From Trichocoleus desertorum ATA4-8-CV12 (lineage in GTDB: Bacteria > Cyanobacteriota > Cyanobacteriia > FACHB-46): a stretch of 64,000 bases of DNA. Numbering within the stretch: the stretch's first letter is position 1; each line of letters begins with the position of its first letter. The stretch is taken from contig JAHHIL010000021.1 in assembly GCA_019358975.1 (NCBI GenBank), positions 1-64,000 on the forward strand. The letters run 5' to 3'. A program made the translations under genes and the position numbers. The notes under the pieces are model-generated. The model saw only the letters and a program-made list of their open reading frames with translations, had not been told where the DNA came from and ran no database searches. Shown in pieces: positions 34,454-43,104 of the stretch.

Positions 34454-35980
34454 ATGTCAGAGCTGAACATAGAGTCCTACCCTTTACCAATTAACGAGAG
34501 CGATCGGTTGGACGCGCTGCACCGTTATCAGATTCTCGATACCCCTCCAGAAGAGGCATTTGACGATTTAACGGCTCTGGCTGCTTATATTTGTGGTACC
34601 CCGATAGCTTTGGTGAGCCTGGTCGATGCCCATCGTCAGTGGTTTAAGTCTAAATTGGGTGTGACGGCTACTGAGACTCCTAGAGAAGTTGCGTTTTGCA
34701 CCCATACCATTCTGCAACCTGACCAATTGTTTGTGGTACCCAATGCGCTAGAGGATGAACGCTTTGCAACCAATCCTCTGGTCACGGCTGATCCGCAAAT
34801 TCGGTTTTATGCAGGAACCCCGTTAGTTTCACCGGATGGTCATGCCTTAGGTACTTTGTGTGTGATCGATCGCGTGCCTCGCTACCTGAGCGAAGAGCAA
34901 ATGCAGGCTCTGAAAGCTTTGGGACGACAAGTCATTAATCAACTAGAGCTGCGCATTAATCTAGCCAAAGTGCAGCAAACTTCTATGGAGCTAGAGAGCA
35001 CTGTTAAGGCTTTGCATCGTAGCAACCAGCACTTAAATCAAACGTTGCAGGAATTGCGCCAAACCCAAACCCAACTGGTTCAGGCGGAAAAAATGTCGGG
35101 TTTGGGGCAGTTAGTTGCAGGCGTTGCCCATGAAATTAATAACCCTGTGACGTTTATTCATTGCAATCTGCCTCATGTCCGCCGCTACGCTACAGATTTG
35201 CTAGAGCTAGTGTCAATCTACCAAGAGCGTTTTCCACAACTAGACCCAGAGGGCCAAAGCCGCATTGAAGCGCTGGATGCTGACTTCATTGTGAAAGATT
35301 TGAAAAAAGTGCTGGGCTCGATTGAAGTTGGCACAAGTCGGATTCATCAAATTGTGCGATCGCTCCAAAACTTTTCGGGTAAAGACCGCAATCAGAAGGA
35401 GCTGGTTAATATTCATCAAGGGCTAGACGACACCCTCCTGATTTTGCAGCATCGCCTCCAAACCCAATCTGCCTCGATCCGAGTCGTGAAAGAATACGGT
35501 GACTTGCCGATTGTGGAATGCTATGGCGGACCACTGAACCAAGTCTTTATGAATGTGCTTACAAATGCCGTTCATGCCTTGGAGCAGGCCAGTCAAGACC
35601 GCTCAACGGTAGATTTAGCGAAGCAGCCCCCCACAATCACCATTCGGACTGAAGTCGTTGATTGGAAGCGTGGCGGAGAAACTGCCATTCGGATCAAAAT
35701 TGCTGATAACGGCTTGGGCATTCCTAAAGATGTAATTGACCAAATCTTTAATCCCTTTTTTACGACAAAACCTACAGGGAAAGGTGTGGGTCTAGGGTTG
35801 TCAATTAGCTATCACGTGGTTGTGGAAAAACATGGGGGGCAACTGGAGTGTTTTTCGGAGCCTGGAAAGGGTACAGAGTTTTGGATTGAGATTCCCCACA
35901 AGGAGATAGATCAGATAAAACCTAACCTACATATTCGGAGGGAGATAGGAGCGAGAAGCCAGAAATCGGGCGTGGTGTAG
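34454..35980 (+). CDS. GAF-domain sensor histidine kinase
   Basis: The 508-residue cytosolic kinase has an N-terminal GAF domain (about 20-160), a coiled-coil linker (LAKVQQTSMELESTVKALHRS), a HisKA phosphoacceptor H226 in GVAHEINNPV and an HATPase domain with a D/G box (IADNGLGIP) and GKGVGLGLSIS. No transmembrane span is present, so it senses a cytosolic ligand. It diverges from the giant hybrid kinase. Its GAF domain is very close to that of the cyclase at 51.4 kb. No response regulator is next to it. Confidence 0.88.
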   Translation: MSELNIESYPLPINESDRLDALHRYQILDTPPEEAFDDLTALAAYICGTPIALVSLVDAHRQWFKSKLGVTATETPREVAFCTHTILQPDQLFVVPNALEDERFATNPLVTADPQIRFYAGTPLVSPDGHALGTLCVIDRVPRYLSEEQMQALKALGRQVINQLELRINLAKVQQTSMELESTVKALHRSNQHLNQTLQELRQTQTQLVQAEKMSGLGQLVAGVAHEINNPVTFIHCNLPHVRRYATDLLELVSIYQERFPQLDPEGQSRIEALDADFIVKDLKKVLGSIEVGTSRIHQIVRSLQNFSGKDRNQKELVNIHQGLDDTLLILQHRLQTQSASIRVVKEYGDLPIVECYGGPLNQVFMNVLTNAVHALEQASQDRSTVDLAKQPPTITIRTEVVDWKRGGETAIRIKIADNGLGIPKDVIDQIFNPFFTTKPTGKGVGLGLSISYHVVVEKHGGQLECFSEPGKGTEFWIEIPHKEIDQIKPNLHIRREIGARSQKSGVV

Positions 35981-36099
35981 CACTTGGGTTACTGAGTTTT
36001 GAGGCCGAAAACCAGGGTCTATCTTAAGGCTGTGTAAACTTGTCTGTAAATTCCCTAGCCTTGGCATAGAACCCATTCAAGCTTAGGGAAAAAATTTAT

Positions 36100-36669
36100 A
36101 TGACAACCAATGTTTCTCCTGAAGTTAAGAAAGAGATTAATGGCTCTCTCTGGACTGGTATCTTTCTGATTGTTTTAGGAATTGCCGCGATCGCTTTACC
36201 TCGGATTTCTACTGTTGTGGCTGAAACTTGGATTGCGCTAATCCTGGTTTCTGCGGGTGCTACTAAAGTGGCTTACGCCTTTCAAAGTCGTGACCAAGGC
36301 GGTTTCGTTTGGAAACTCTTGCTGAGTGCCCTTTACATCGCCACAGGCGTAATGCTGTTTGTCAACCCTTTAACGGGTGTCTTGACTCTAACCCTGTTGT
36401 TGGGCAGCTTCTTACTCGCTGAAGGTTCATTTGAGCTAATTTTGGCGTTCCGTCTGCGTCCCCAACAGAACTGGACTTGGGCACTGACTAATGGCATCGT
36501 TACCCTACTTTTGGGTGCCATGATCTTCTTCCAGTGGCCCTTAAATGCCCCTTGGTTAATCGGCACTTTGGTGGGAGTTAGCGTTCTCTTCACAGGCGCT
36601 TCTCGTGTCATGCTGTCTCTAAATGCACGCTCTGCCCCAGATCATACTGACCAAGCTGCCTCTGCTTAA
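36100..36669 (+). CDS. HdeD family (DUF308) membrane protein
   Basis: The 189-residue protein has six hydrophobic spans (SLWTGIFLIVLGIAAIALP, ETWIALILVSAGATKVAYAF, WKLLLSALYIATGVMLFV and so on), the repeated-hairpin layout of HdeD/DUF308 acid-resistance membrane proteins. In E. coli HdeD contributes to acid resistance at high cell density; the cyanobacterial role is not established. It is followed by a GC-rich hairpin terminator. Confidence 0.8.
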   Translation: MTTNVSPEVKKEINGSLWTGIFLIVLGIAAIALPRISTVVAETWIALILVSAGATKVAYAFQSRDQGGFVWKLLLSALYIATGVMLFVNPLTGVLTLTLLLGSFLLAEGSFELILAFRLRPQQNWTWALTNGIVTLLLGAMIFFQWPLNAPWLIGTLVGVSVLFTGASRVMLSLNARSAPDHTDQAASA

Positions 36670-36708
36670 CATCTGTCTCCTTTGAAGTCTTTGTAGACCT
36701 CTCCCCAA

Positions 36709-36740
36709 CCCCTCTCCGACGCGGCGAGGGGCTTTAACTT
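36709..36740. terminator. Intrinsic terminator between convergent genes
   Basis: CCCCTC (36709-36714) pairs with GAGGGG (36726-36731) across an 11-nt loop and is followed by CTTTAACTTTT. It lies between the HdeD gene (plus) and the ArsC/Spx-like gene (minus). It also resembles a dispersed CCCCTCTCC-type cyanobacterial repeat, so a dual role is possible. Confidence 0.6.
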
Positions 36741-36753
36741 TTGCTTCCTTTCT

Positions 36754-37137
36754 CTATTGGGGAAGAATGTCTGGGGGATAGGTTTGAAGGGATAATTTTT
36801 CTCGAATTGCCTCTTCTTTATCTTTGAAGCCTACTAAGACTGCTGTACCATCTTTGATGAAAAGAGGGCGTTTTAGTAGCATGGCATCTTGAGCAAACGC
36901 CTCAATCCATTGCTCATCACTCCAGTTGCTCTTCTCCTCACCCAGAGCCCGGTACGATTGACCAGAGGTATTACGTAGGGGTTTGGCTCCTAGACGAGCT
37001 ACCCACTCCTGAATAGTGGCACGAGTTGGAGGATAGTCTTTGGTGTTGATGAACTCGTAGTCAGCTCCGTTGTCATTGAGCCACTTAAAAGCCTTTTTGC
37101 AAGTGGTACAAGTGGGAATTCCGTAGACTTTAATCAT
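36754..37137 (-). CDS. ArsC/Spx-family thioredoxin-fold protein
   Basis: The 127-residue protein has a thioredoxin-like N-terminus with CTTC (MIKVYGIPTCTTCKKAFKWL) and the family motifs YEFINTKDYPPTRATI and AMLLKRPLFIKDGTAVLVGF. It belongs to the ArsC/Spx/YffB family of reductases or transcription modulators. The exact activity (arsenate reductase or other) is not decidable. It may act in redox or metal stress. Confidence 0.8.
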   Translation of the reverse strand: MIKVYGIPTCTTCKKAFKWLNDNGADYEFINTKDYPPTRATIQEWVARLGAKPLRNTSGQSYRALGEEKSNWSDEQWIEAFAQDAMLLKRPLFIKDGTAVLVGFKDKEEAIREKLSLQTYPPDILPQ

Positions 37138-37265
37138 GCTGCTTGATTTAGTTTCTGCCCTAAAAACTCATTGAGGCTTCTGCCTAAAAACTTATTTAAG
37201 CGATCGCGGGTCGCAGATCAAATGTTAAGTTTATTAACGGTAAGCGACTGAACCCTTTGACTGAC

Positions 37266-37763
37266 ATGCGTGTACTTCGGCCTCTCCTAGGAATTTTGAT
37301 TTGTCTACTGCTCCTCGTGACGGTGCCGCGACCTGCCCAAGCTGCTAGCTCCGCCGCCATCCGAGCTTACGACGATGTAAATGCGGCTGTTAAAGACTTT
37401 TCGGGCCAAGATTTAGCGAAGGCAGAATTTAGCAATACCAAGTTGATAGAAGCCAATTTTAGCAATGCTAACTTGGAAGGTGCGGTTTTCAATGGCTCGG
37501 TTGTGAAAGATGCCAACTTTCATGGAGTTGACTTTAGCAATGGTATTGCTTATCTCAGCAATTTCTCTGGCGTTGACCTGAGCGATGCGGTGCTTACTTC
37601 GGCAATGCTGCTCAAAACCAGCTTCCGGGGTGCCAAGATCACGGGTGCTGACTTTAGCTTTGCCGTCCTCGATCGCGACCAACTCTTGGAACTCTGCAAG
37701 TCTGCTAGTGGCACTAACCCAGTTACCGGAGTAGACACTCGCGAGTCTTTGGAGTGTTCTTAA
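37266..37763 (+). CDS. Secreted pentapeptide-repeat protein
   Basis: After a signal peptide (MRVLRPLLGILICLLLLVTV, cleavage near AQAAS), the 165-residue protein has ten or so pentapeptide repeats (DLAKAEFSNTKLIEANFSNANL and so on) and a Cys pair near the end (LCKSASGTN...LECS). It resembles pentapeptide-repeat proteins of the thylakoid lumen. A lumen or periplasm location is inferred. The start could also be TTG 37257. Confidence 0.82.
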   Translation: MRVLRPLLGILICLLLLVTVPRPAQAASSAAIRAYDDVNAAVKDFSGQDLAKAEFSNTKLIEANFSNANLEGAVFNGSVVKDANFHGVDFSNGIAYLSNFSGVDLSDAVLTSAMLLKTSFRGAKITGADFSFAVLDRDQLLELCKSASGTNPVTGVDTRESLECS

Positions 37764-37769
37764 ACACTT

Positions 37770-38747
37770 CTAACGGTACACTTCAGGATTAACACAGTGA
37801 CTCAGGCGATCGCCCTTGAGACCTGCTACCAAGTTAGCGATCGCGATATCTGCCATTTGCTTCCGAGTTTGTACGCTAGCGCTGCCAATGTGCGGCGTGA
37901 TGATGAGGTTGTCTAGGTTAAGTAAAGGACTATCGGCGGAGATCGGTTCTGGGTCGGTGACATCCAGCGCTGCCCCCGCAATCTGCCTTCCACTCAGCGC
38001 CCGGTACAATGCTGCTGGGTCTACAATTGGCCCACGGGCAGTATTAATTAAAATCGCTGATCGTTGCATTTGCTCAAATTGGCGATCGCTAAACAGATGA
38101 TGAGTTTCGGCAGAAAGTACCGTATGAATTGTGATGAAATCCGATTGCTGTAAGAGTTGTTCAAAGGAGACAAATTCTGCTCCTAGATCCTGCTCTAGCT
38201 CAGGCGTAGTCCGATGGAGATCTGTGTAGAGAATCCGCATCTCAAACCCTTTGGCTCGTCGGGCCATTGCTTGCCCAATGCGGCCAAACCCCACAATTCC
38301 TAACGTTGCACCGGAAACATTGGGCCCCAACAGTAAATCTGGTTCCCAAGTTTGCCATTTTCCTTGGCGAGTAAAGCGATCGCCCTCCACCACTCGTCGG
38401 GCTGCTGCCATTAACAAGGCCCAGGTGAGATCTGCGGTGGCATCAGTCAGCACTCCTGGGGTATGGCCCACGGGGATTTTGCGAGCGGTGGCAGCAGTAA
38501 TATCAATGTTGTCGAAACCTACCGCCATCTGGCTAATTACTTTTAACTCAGGATTGGCTGCGATTAAAGCTTGATCAATTTGATCGGTTAGGAGACATAG
38601 TAGCCCATCGATCGCCTGTACTTTCTCTCGCAACACTTCATAAGCGGGTGGCTGTCGCTCTGGCCAAACCTCAATCTCAGCGATCGCTTCTAGCTTTTCT
38701 AGGGTTGTAGGGAGACGACGAGTAATAAAAACTTTAAATTGAGACAT
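37770..38747 (-). CDS. D-2-hydroxyacid dehydrogenase (glyoxylate/hydroxypyruvate reductase-like)
   Basis: The 325-residue NAD(P)-dependent enzyme has LGIVGFGRIGQAMARRA for the nucleotide, the catalytic Arg in NTARGPIVD, the Glu in DVTDPEPIS and the His in IITPHIGSASVQTRKQ. It is closest to glyoxylate/hydroxypyruvate reductases. It could act in glycolate metabolism alongside the aminotransferase at 43-44 kb, but they are not in an operon. Substrate preference is not readable. Confidence 0.88.
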   Translation of the reverse strand: MSQFKVFITRRLPTTLEKLEAIAEIEVWPERQPPAYEVLREKVQAIDGLLCLLTDQIDQALIAANPELKVISQMAVGFDNIDITAATARKIPVGHTPGVLTDATADLTWALLMAAARRVVEGDRFTRQGKWQTWEPDLLLGPNVSGATLGIVGFGRIGQAMARRAKGFEMRILYTDLHRTTPELEQDLGAEFVSFEQLLQQSDFITIHTVLSAETHHLFSDRQFEQMQRSAILINTARGPIVDPAALYRALSGRQIAGAALDVTDPEPISADSPLLNLDNLIITPHIGSASVQTRKQMADIAIANLVAGLKGDRLSHCVNPEVYR

Positions 38748-38886
38748 AATTTAGCCCTTCCATACTATGTGCAGGCTCAATCATGCAAGATTGGCAACTG
38801 CCTATATCTATCTTCGCGTCTCTTTTTCGGATCGATTGGAATTGACAAATAAGTATAGAGATCCTTAGGCAGAGGGCGATTGCAAC

Positions 38887-39645
38887 TCATGAGTTAAAGT
38901 AAGTAGCGATCGCCTTTTTGGCTTTGCCAATGTACATCACCGATGTATCCTCATTAATGCTGATCTGGAAGCCTTTGGTTTGGCGGTAGTGCCAATAGGC
39001 GGCTAAATTATTTAGCACTGTTGCTCCAAAAATATTGAATCCTTTGATCTCCATCTCCTCAAACCCGTGCGATCGCATCAAAGCAATCAGTTCTGGGGGT
39101 TGGATAAATTTTTGCCAATCATGAATGCCTGCTGGGATTTCTCGCAAAATGTTTTCTAGCAGCCAAATCATGATCAGCTTTGACTTCAATGTGCGGTTGA
39201 TGGTGTCGAAACAGAAGGTGCCACCGGGTTTCAGTACCCGATGAATCTCTGCAATGGTTTGCTTCAAATCATCCACATGCTCCAATACATCCACACAGAC
39301 GACCACATCAAAAGCATTATCCAGATAAGGTAGCGCTTCGGCGTAACCGTGTTGATAAGCGATCGCCAGTTGGTTGCTAAGGGCATGTTCCTGAGCTTTA
39401 GCAATGCAGTTACGAGATTGGTCAATTCCTGAGGCGATCGCGCCTCGTCGAGCTAGAAACTCACAAGAAAAGCCACCTCCACACCCCACATCCAACACGC
39501 TTAAGCCTTGCCAATTATCAATATGGCGATCGAAATACTCAAAGCGAGGGGCGTTCAGATGGTGAAGCGCATAGATCTTAGCTGTTTCGCTCCACCACTG
39601 GTCTGCGCTCAGGTCATAAAATGCCAAATCATTAGGTTTTTGCAT
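38887..39645 (-). CDS. UbiG-like SAM-dependent methyltransferase
   Basis: The 252-residue protein has the SAM-binding LSVLDVGCGGGFSCEFLARRG, VVVCVDVLEHVDDLKQT and GGTFCFDTINRTLKSKL, the pattern of UbiG-type O-methyltransferases (PLNALNPxR-like AIHHLNAPRFEYF near the start). Cyanobacteria use plastoquinone and do not make ubiquinone, so the native substrate may be different. A hemD-like remnant lies just upstream of it. Confidence 0.75.
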   Translation of the reverse strand: MQKPNDLAFYDLSADQWWSETAKIYALHHLNAPRFEYFDRHIDNWQGLSVLDVGCGGGFSCEFLARRGAIASGIDQSRNCIAKAQEHALSNQLAIAYQHGYAEALPYLDNAFDVVVCVDVLEHVDDLKQTIAEIHRVLKPGGTFCFDTINRTLKSKLIMIWLLENILREIPAGIHDWQKFIQPPELIALMRSHGFEEMEIKGFNIFGATVLNNLAAYWHYRQTKGFQISINEDTSVMYIGKAKKAIATYFNS

Positions 39646-39672
39646 GGCTCTGTCAACTGAATTCTTAACCGC

Positions 39673-39955
39673 CTACATGAATGGCAGGTCGCCGTTACTG
39701 CACTTTTCTGACGCTTGGTCAGTAAAAAATTTGGCGATCGCTTCAGCAAACTCAGCAAAGGAGCTAAAGTCTGTTGCCTAGCTCTGTGAAGTTCTCCAGA
39801 TGGCCAGTCGCGATCGCAGGCATCAAAATCGGCAATGCCCCTTCAGCAATCAAAGCTTGTGATAACCGAGCCGCATAACTACGCGGGGCAGTGATCAAAA
39901 TGCGTTTGCCTTGTAAGGGGAGAACAACGGAGGGATGTAACAGATGAATTTACCT
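39673..39955 (-). pseudogene. Deleted uroporphyrinogen-III synthase-like (hemD) remnant
   Basis: On the minus strand, LPLQGKRILITAPRSYAAR begins an N-terminal HemD-type sequence that continues to ELGNRL and stops at TAG 39764-39766. In another frame just downstream, SSFAEFAEAIAKFFTDQAS resembles the usual C-terminal tail of the same family. The middle of the enzyme is missing, which suggests an internal deletion plus frameshift. No start codon or ribosome binding site is seen. The N-terminal match is from memory; the tail match is weaker. Confidence 0.5.
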
Positions 39956-40040
39956 CGTTATTAAAGGGTTATTAGACGATGGGCGATCGCTCTATTTAGA
40001 AGGTGCGATCTAGCTCATTAGAGGTTTAATTGAGATTACA

Positions 40041-40068
40041 TTGCCGTTTTTGAGAATGATGATATATA
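40041..40068 (+). promoter_or_regulatory. Candidate promoter of the Argonaute gene
   Basis: TTGCCG (40041-40046) and TATATA (40063-40068) are separated by 16 nt. The Argonaute start is about 97 nt downstream of the -10 box, across an AT-rich leader with no clear ribosome binding site. The match is by inspection and could be fortuitous. Confidence 0.35.
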
Positions 40069-40164
40069 GTGTAAAACAAAACAAGCAGACCCCATATGTA
40101 GGGTTTTAAGCTAGTTTAAGTAATTTCAATCAACTTAATACTTGTTCAGTTCTCTTAACCTCTT

Positions 40165-42318
40165 ATGCCGCAGCCAGCAGATGTTTGTATTAATCGTTTT
40201 CTTGTTCGGGAACTAAGCCACGCTGATCGAGACGTTTGGTCTTATAACTATAGATTCGAACAGTCCCCTGAACCGGAAGAGATTTATAAGGCGACAAGCA
40301 GAATTTTGTGGAATATTCGAGTACCTGGTGCAAGGCTAGAGAGTAGGATAGTTACTTCTGAAGAAATTGCTCCCGAACGCTTAAAGGGGGATGGCTGGAG
40401 TCTAGAGATAATTGGACAAGAAAAATTAAACCCTGGGAATTATCAAGAGCGCTTAGCCTTAGAACAACTCTCACGACGTTGGTTGGAGAGAGAACTACGT
40501 AAGGCTCCAGGCCATAGGCTTGACAAAGCTCCTGGTGGGGGTTTTATTTGGTGGAATGAGAAAAAGGCTGAGAACTGTGGAAGAGGATGGGAGGTTCACA
40601 GTGGTGTTCAGCTAGATGTTGCTATTAGCCATGAAGGTTGCCTTTATCTCGAAATAGATAACCACCATCGCTTTTATACGCCCTGGCTACTGCATGAGTG
40701 GTTAGAGCAATATCGTGATGTTCCTATTGATTATGTACGCAACACTTATGACGATAATTCATGGTTATTCCAACGGGTTAGCCAGGAGCAACCAAACTCA
40801 GTCTTGATTCCTAATCTAAATATCAGTGTTGGTGAGTATCATAGGCAAAAAGGCGCAAGTACGGAGGAAGTTGATAGTTCCTTAGTGATATACGTGAAAA
40901 GAGCTAACGCAAGACAGTCTGATCAGGAGATTGCTCACCTTTCGCGTCGGCTTAGGCCTAGTATCTCAATGGAAATTTTGAGCTATCTTGTTGAACAGGA
41001 TCAACCAGAAGCAAAAGAAGTATTTAGGAATATTCGCAAGCCGATCGCTGAGCGACTGGAGCAAGGTGGTAAGGTCGCAAAGTGGATTATTCAGAAGCTT
41101 TATCGAATTGATGATTCTCAACCTTCGCCTCAAAAGTTGTCAGGCTTTCGTTTTGAAGCTGAACCGCTCATTACACGAACAGGTACTGTATCGAAGCCTC
41201 AAGAAGTAATCAAAAGGGGATGTTTGCGTACAGGTGAAAGTAAGTTTGGATGTCTTGACCTAAGTGGTTCACGATCCTGGCCAAGCCTCATCCGCACACA
41301 GCTTATATCTACCGCTAATGCTAGCCACTTCAACGCGCTCTACTTGGAGGAACCTCAGTGTAGAGAAGAATATCCAGACACGGATTTAGCGCGAAGACGG
41401 TTTTGGTCAGATTTTGCTGCTAGAGGAATTCTAACTGTTCTAGTAGTAAGTCCTTGGCTAACTGATGGGGTAAAAATTCGTCTCCGGCGAGAAGCTTTGC
41501 AGGCAGGAATCGCTCTCCAATTTATGCTTCCTATGCCTCGTCCTGAAAAGAGTAATGAAAAGTATAGAGCGACTAATATTACTCTTGGATTGTTGGTAAA
41601 GGCAGGCTGGCAACCTGTAGGAGTAAAGATGCCAGACCGCGACCAAGTTGCTGATATTGCTATTGGTTTTGATGCTGGTACAAATCGAAAGTTATTTTAT
41701 GGCACAAGTGCATTTGCTGTGCTTGGTGATGGTCAAAGTTTAGGTTGGGAAATACCAGAGGCTCAAGTTGGAGAGCGTTTTTCTGGAGAAGCAATTTGGC
41801 AAGCAACTCTCAACATCATTGAGCGATTTAGAGACGAAGCTCAGAGGCACCCACGTAGAATTTTGCTGCTCCGAGATGGTTTAGTTCGAGATAATGAGTT
41901 TGATTTGACGATTAGAGAGCTAGAATCGGAAGGAATCGCTGTCGATCTACTGGAAGTTCATAAATCTGGAGCCGGGAGAATTGCAGACCTAAGTAACGAG
42001 TCAGGCTATGTAGATGCTCCTCTAGGTGTGGGTGTCTCTATCCAACAAGGCAAAATCTTTCGGTTAATTACCTCTCAGGCAAAGGCTGGGGGTAGTGCCC
42101 GTCCATTAGAAGTTGTTAAAGTTCATGGTGATACTTCTTTAGCTCTTCTAGCAGAGCAAGTTTTCCGCCTTAGCCAATTTCATCCAGCAAGCGGTTTGTT
42201 TGCTAGCCGTTTACCTATGCCTCTTCATTATGCAGATAAAATGATTAAAGAAGTGCAGCGATTAGGACAACTTGGAATTCTTCATGGAGTGGATCGAAAG
42301 AAAATCTTTGCTGCATAA
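40165..42318 (+). CDS. ago: Long prokaryotic Argonaute with intact DEDD catalytic site
   Basis: The 717-residue protein is a full-length pAgo: N and PAZ-like part (1 to about 360), MID (about 365-490; LSGSRSWPSLIRTQL and a basic LRREALQAGIALQF stretch), and PIWI from about 490. Catalytic residues: D503 (GFDAG), E537 (glutamate finger), D571 (LLLRDGLVRDNEF) and D691 (PLHYADKM). The 34-residue D-E and E-D spacings match known active long-A pAgos, so guide-directed nucleic-acid cleavage is predicted. Relatives include cyanobacterial SeAgo-type proteins. It acts in the cytosol against foreign DNA or in replication/decatenation. Its own promoter region is AT-rich. Confidence 0.92.
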   Translation: MPQPADVCINRFLVRELSHADRDVWSYNYRFEQSPEPEEIYKATSRILWNIRVPGARLESRIVTSEEIAPERLKGDGWSLEIIGQEKLNPGNYQERLALEQLSRRWLERELRKAPGHRLDKAPGGGFIWWNEKKAENCGRGWEVHSGVQLDVAISHEGCLYLEIDNHHRFYTPWLLHEWLEQYRDVPIDYVRNTYDDNSWLFQRVSQEQPNSVLIPNLNISVGEYHRQKGASTEEVDSSLVIYVKRANARQSDQEIAHLSRRLRPSISMEILSYLVEQDQPEAKEVFRNIRKPIAERLEQGGKVAKWIIQKLYRIDDSQPSPQKLSGFRFEAEPLITRTGTVSKPQEVIKRGCLRTGESKFGCLDLSGSRSWPSLIRTQLISTANASHFNALYLEEPQCREEYPDTDLARRRFWSDFAARGILTVLVVSPWLTDGVKIRLRREALQAGIALQFMLPMPRPEKSNEKYRATNITLGLLVKAGWQPVGVKMPDRDQVADIAIGFDAGTNRKLFYGTSAFAVLGDGQSLGWEIPEAQVGERFSGEAIWQATLNIIERFRDEAQRHPRRILLLRDGLVRDNEFDLTIRELESEGIAVDLLEVHKSGAGRIADLSNESGYVDAPLGVGVSIQQGKIFRLITSQAKAGGSARPLEVVKVHGDTSLALLAEQVFRLSQFHPASGLFASRLPMPLHYADKMIKEVQRLGQLGILHGVDRKKIFAA

Positions 42319-42375
42319 AAGATGGAGAATTGCTATTAAGGTACAGAGACGTTCCTGATTGGTGGGGAGCTAGCC

Positions 42376-43017
42376 GTGAGTGATCTACAGACCCAAATAC
42401 CCACTGATACTTGGCTAGCGGCATCTTGGGATGAATATTTCCAGGTGCTTGATGCTTCCGTGACTCAGCAGGCGAAGGGATATTATTACAAAGGCCACAT
42501 GAGGATTGAGATGTCGCCAGTCAGCTTTGATCATGGCAAAGATCATGTCGTGATCATCTTTGCGGTCAATCTTTTTGTGGCCCTCAGAGGAATTTCAGCG
42601 ACAGGTTTAGACACCACCACCTTTCGTAAAACTGGATTGCAAGAATGCCAACCCGATGTTGCTTATTATGTCGGCCCTCAGGCTCAAGCAATCCCCAATG
42701 GCACCGGAATTGTCAATCTCAACCAATATCCTGCACCTGATTTAGTAATTGAGATAGCCAGAAGCTCACTGCTTGATGACTTGGGCACCAAACGTGCACT
42801 GTATGAAGAGTTGGGCGTGCGCGAATATTGGGTGGTAGATGTGCAGAACACTCAAATTCTGGCTTACGCCATTGCCGACCAAGGCAGCAGACGGATTCAG
42901 GAATCCCAAGTGTTTTCAGGGTTAGCGATCGCCACTCTAGAATCAGCCCTCCAACGCAGCCGTGAGACAGACCAATCTCAGGTAGGAGCTTGGTTACTAC
43001 AACAGTTTCAAGCTTAG
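42376..43017 (+). CDS. Uma2-family PD-(D/E)XK nuclease
   Basis: The 213-residue protein has the Uma2 (DUF820) pattern: MRIEMSPVSFDHGKDHVVIIFAV, CQPDVAYYV, APDLVIEIARSSLLDDLGTKRALYEELGVREYWVVD, with metal-binding D (PDL), E (VIEI) and K (GTKR). Uma2 domains belong to the restriction-like nuclease superfamily and are abundant in cyanobacteria. The start is GTG 42376, with GGGGAG just upstream. It follows the Argonaute gene by 57 nt on the same strand, so co-expression is plausible; a functional link is not shown. Confidence 0.85.
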   Translation: MSDLQTQIPTDTWLAASWDEYFQVLDASVTQQAKGYYYKGHMRIEMSPVSFDHGKDHVVIIFAVNLFVALRGISATGLDTTTFRKTGLQECQPDVAYYVGPQAQAIPNGTGIVNLNQYPAPDLVIEIARSSLLDDLGTKRALYEELGVREYWVVDVQNTQILAYAIADQGSRRIQESQVFSGLAIATLESALQRSRETDQSQVGAWLLQQFQA

Positions 43018-43104
43018 TTGGCGATCGCTCCCTCAATAAATAGGGCACCTGCCAGAGATGCCCCAAGAACTTACTATTACAAAAACAATTTCAACCTGAA
43101 TCGA

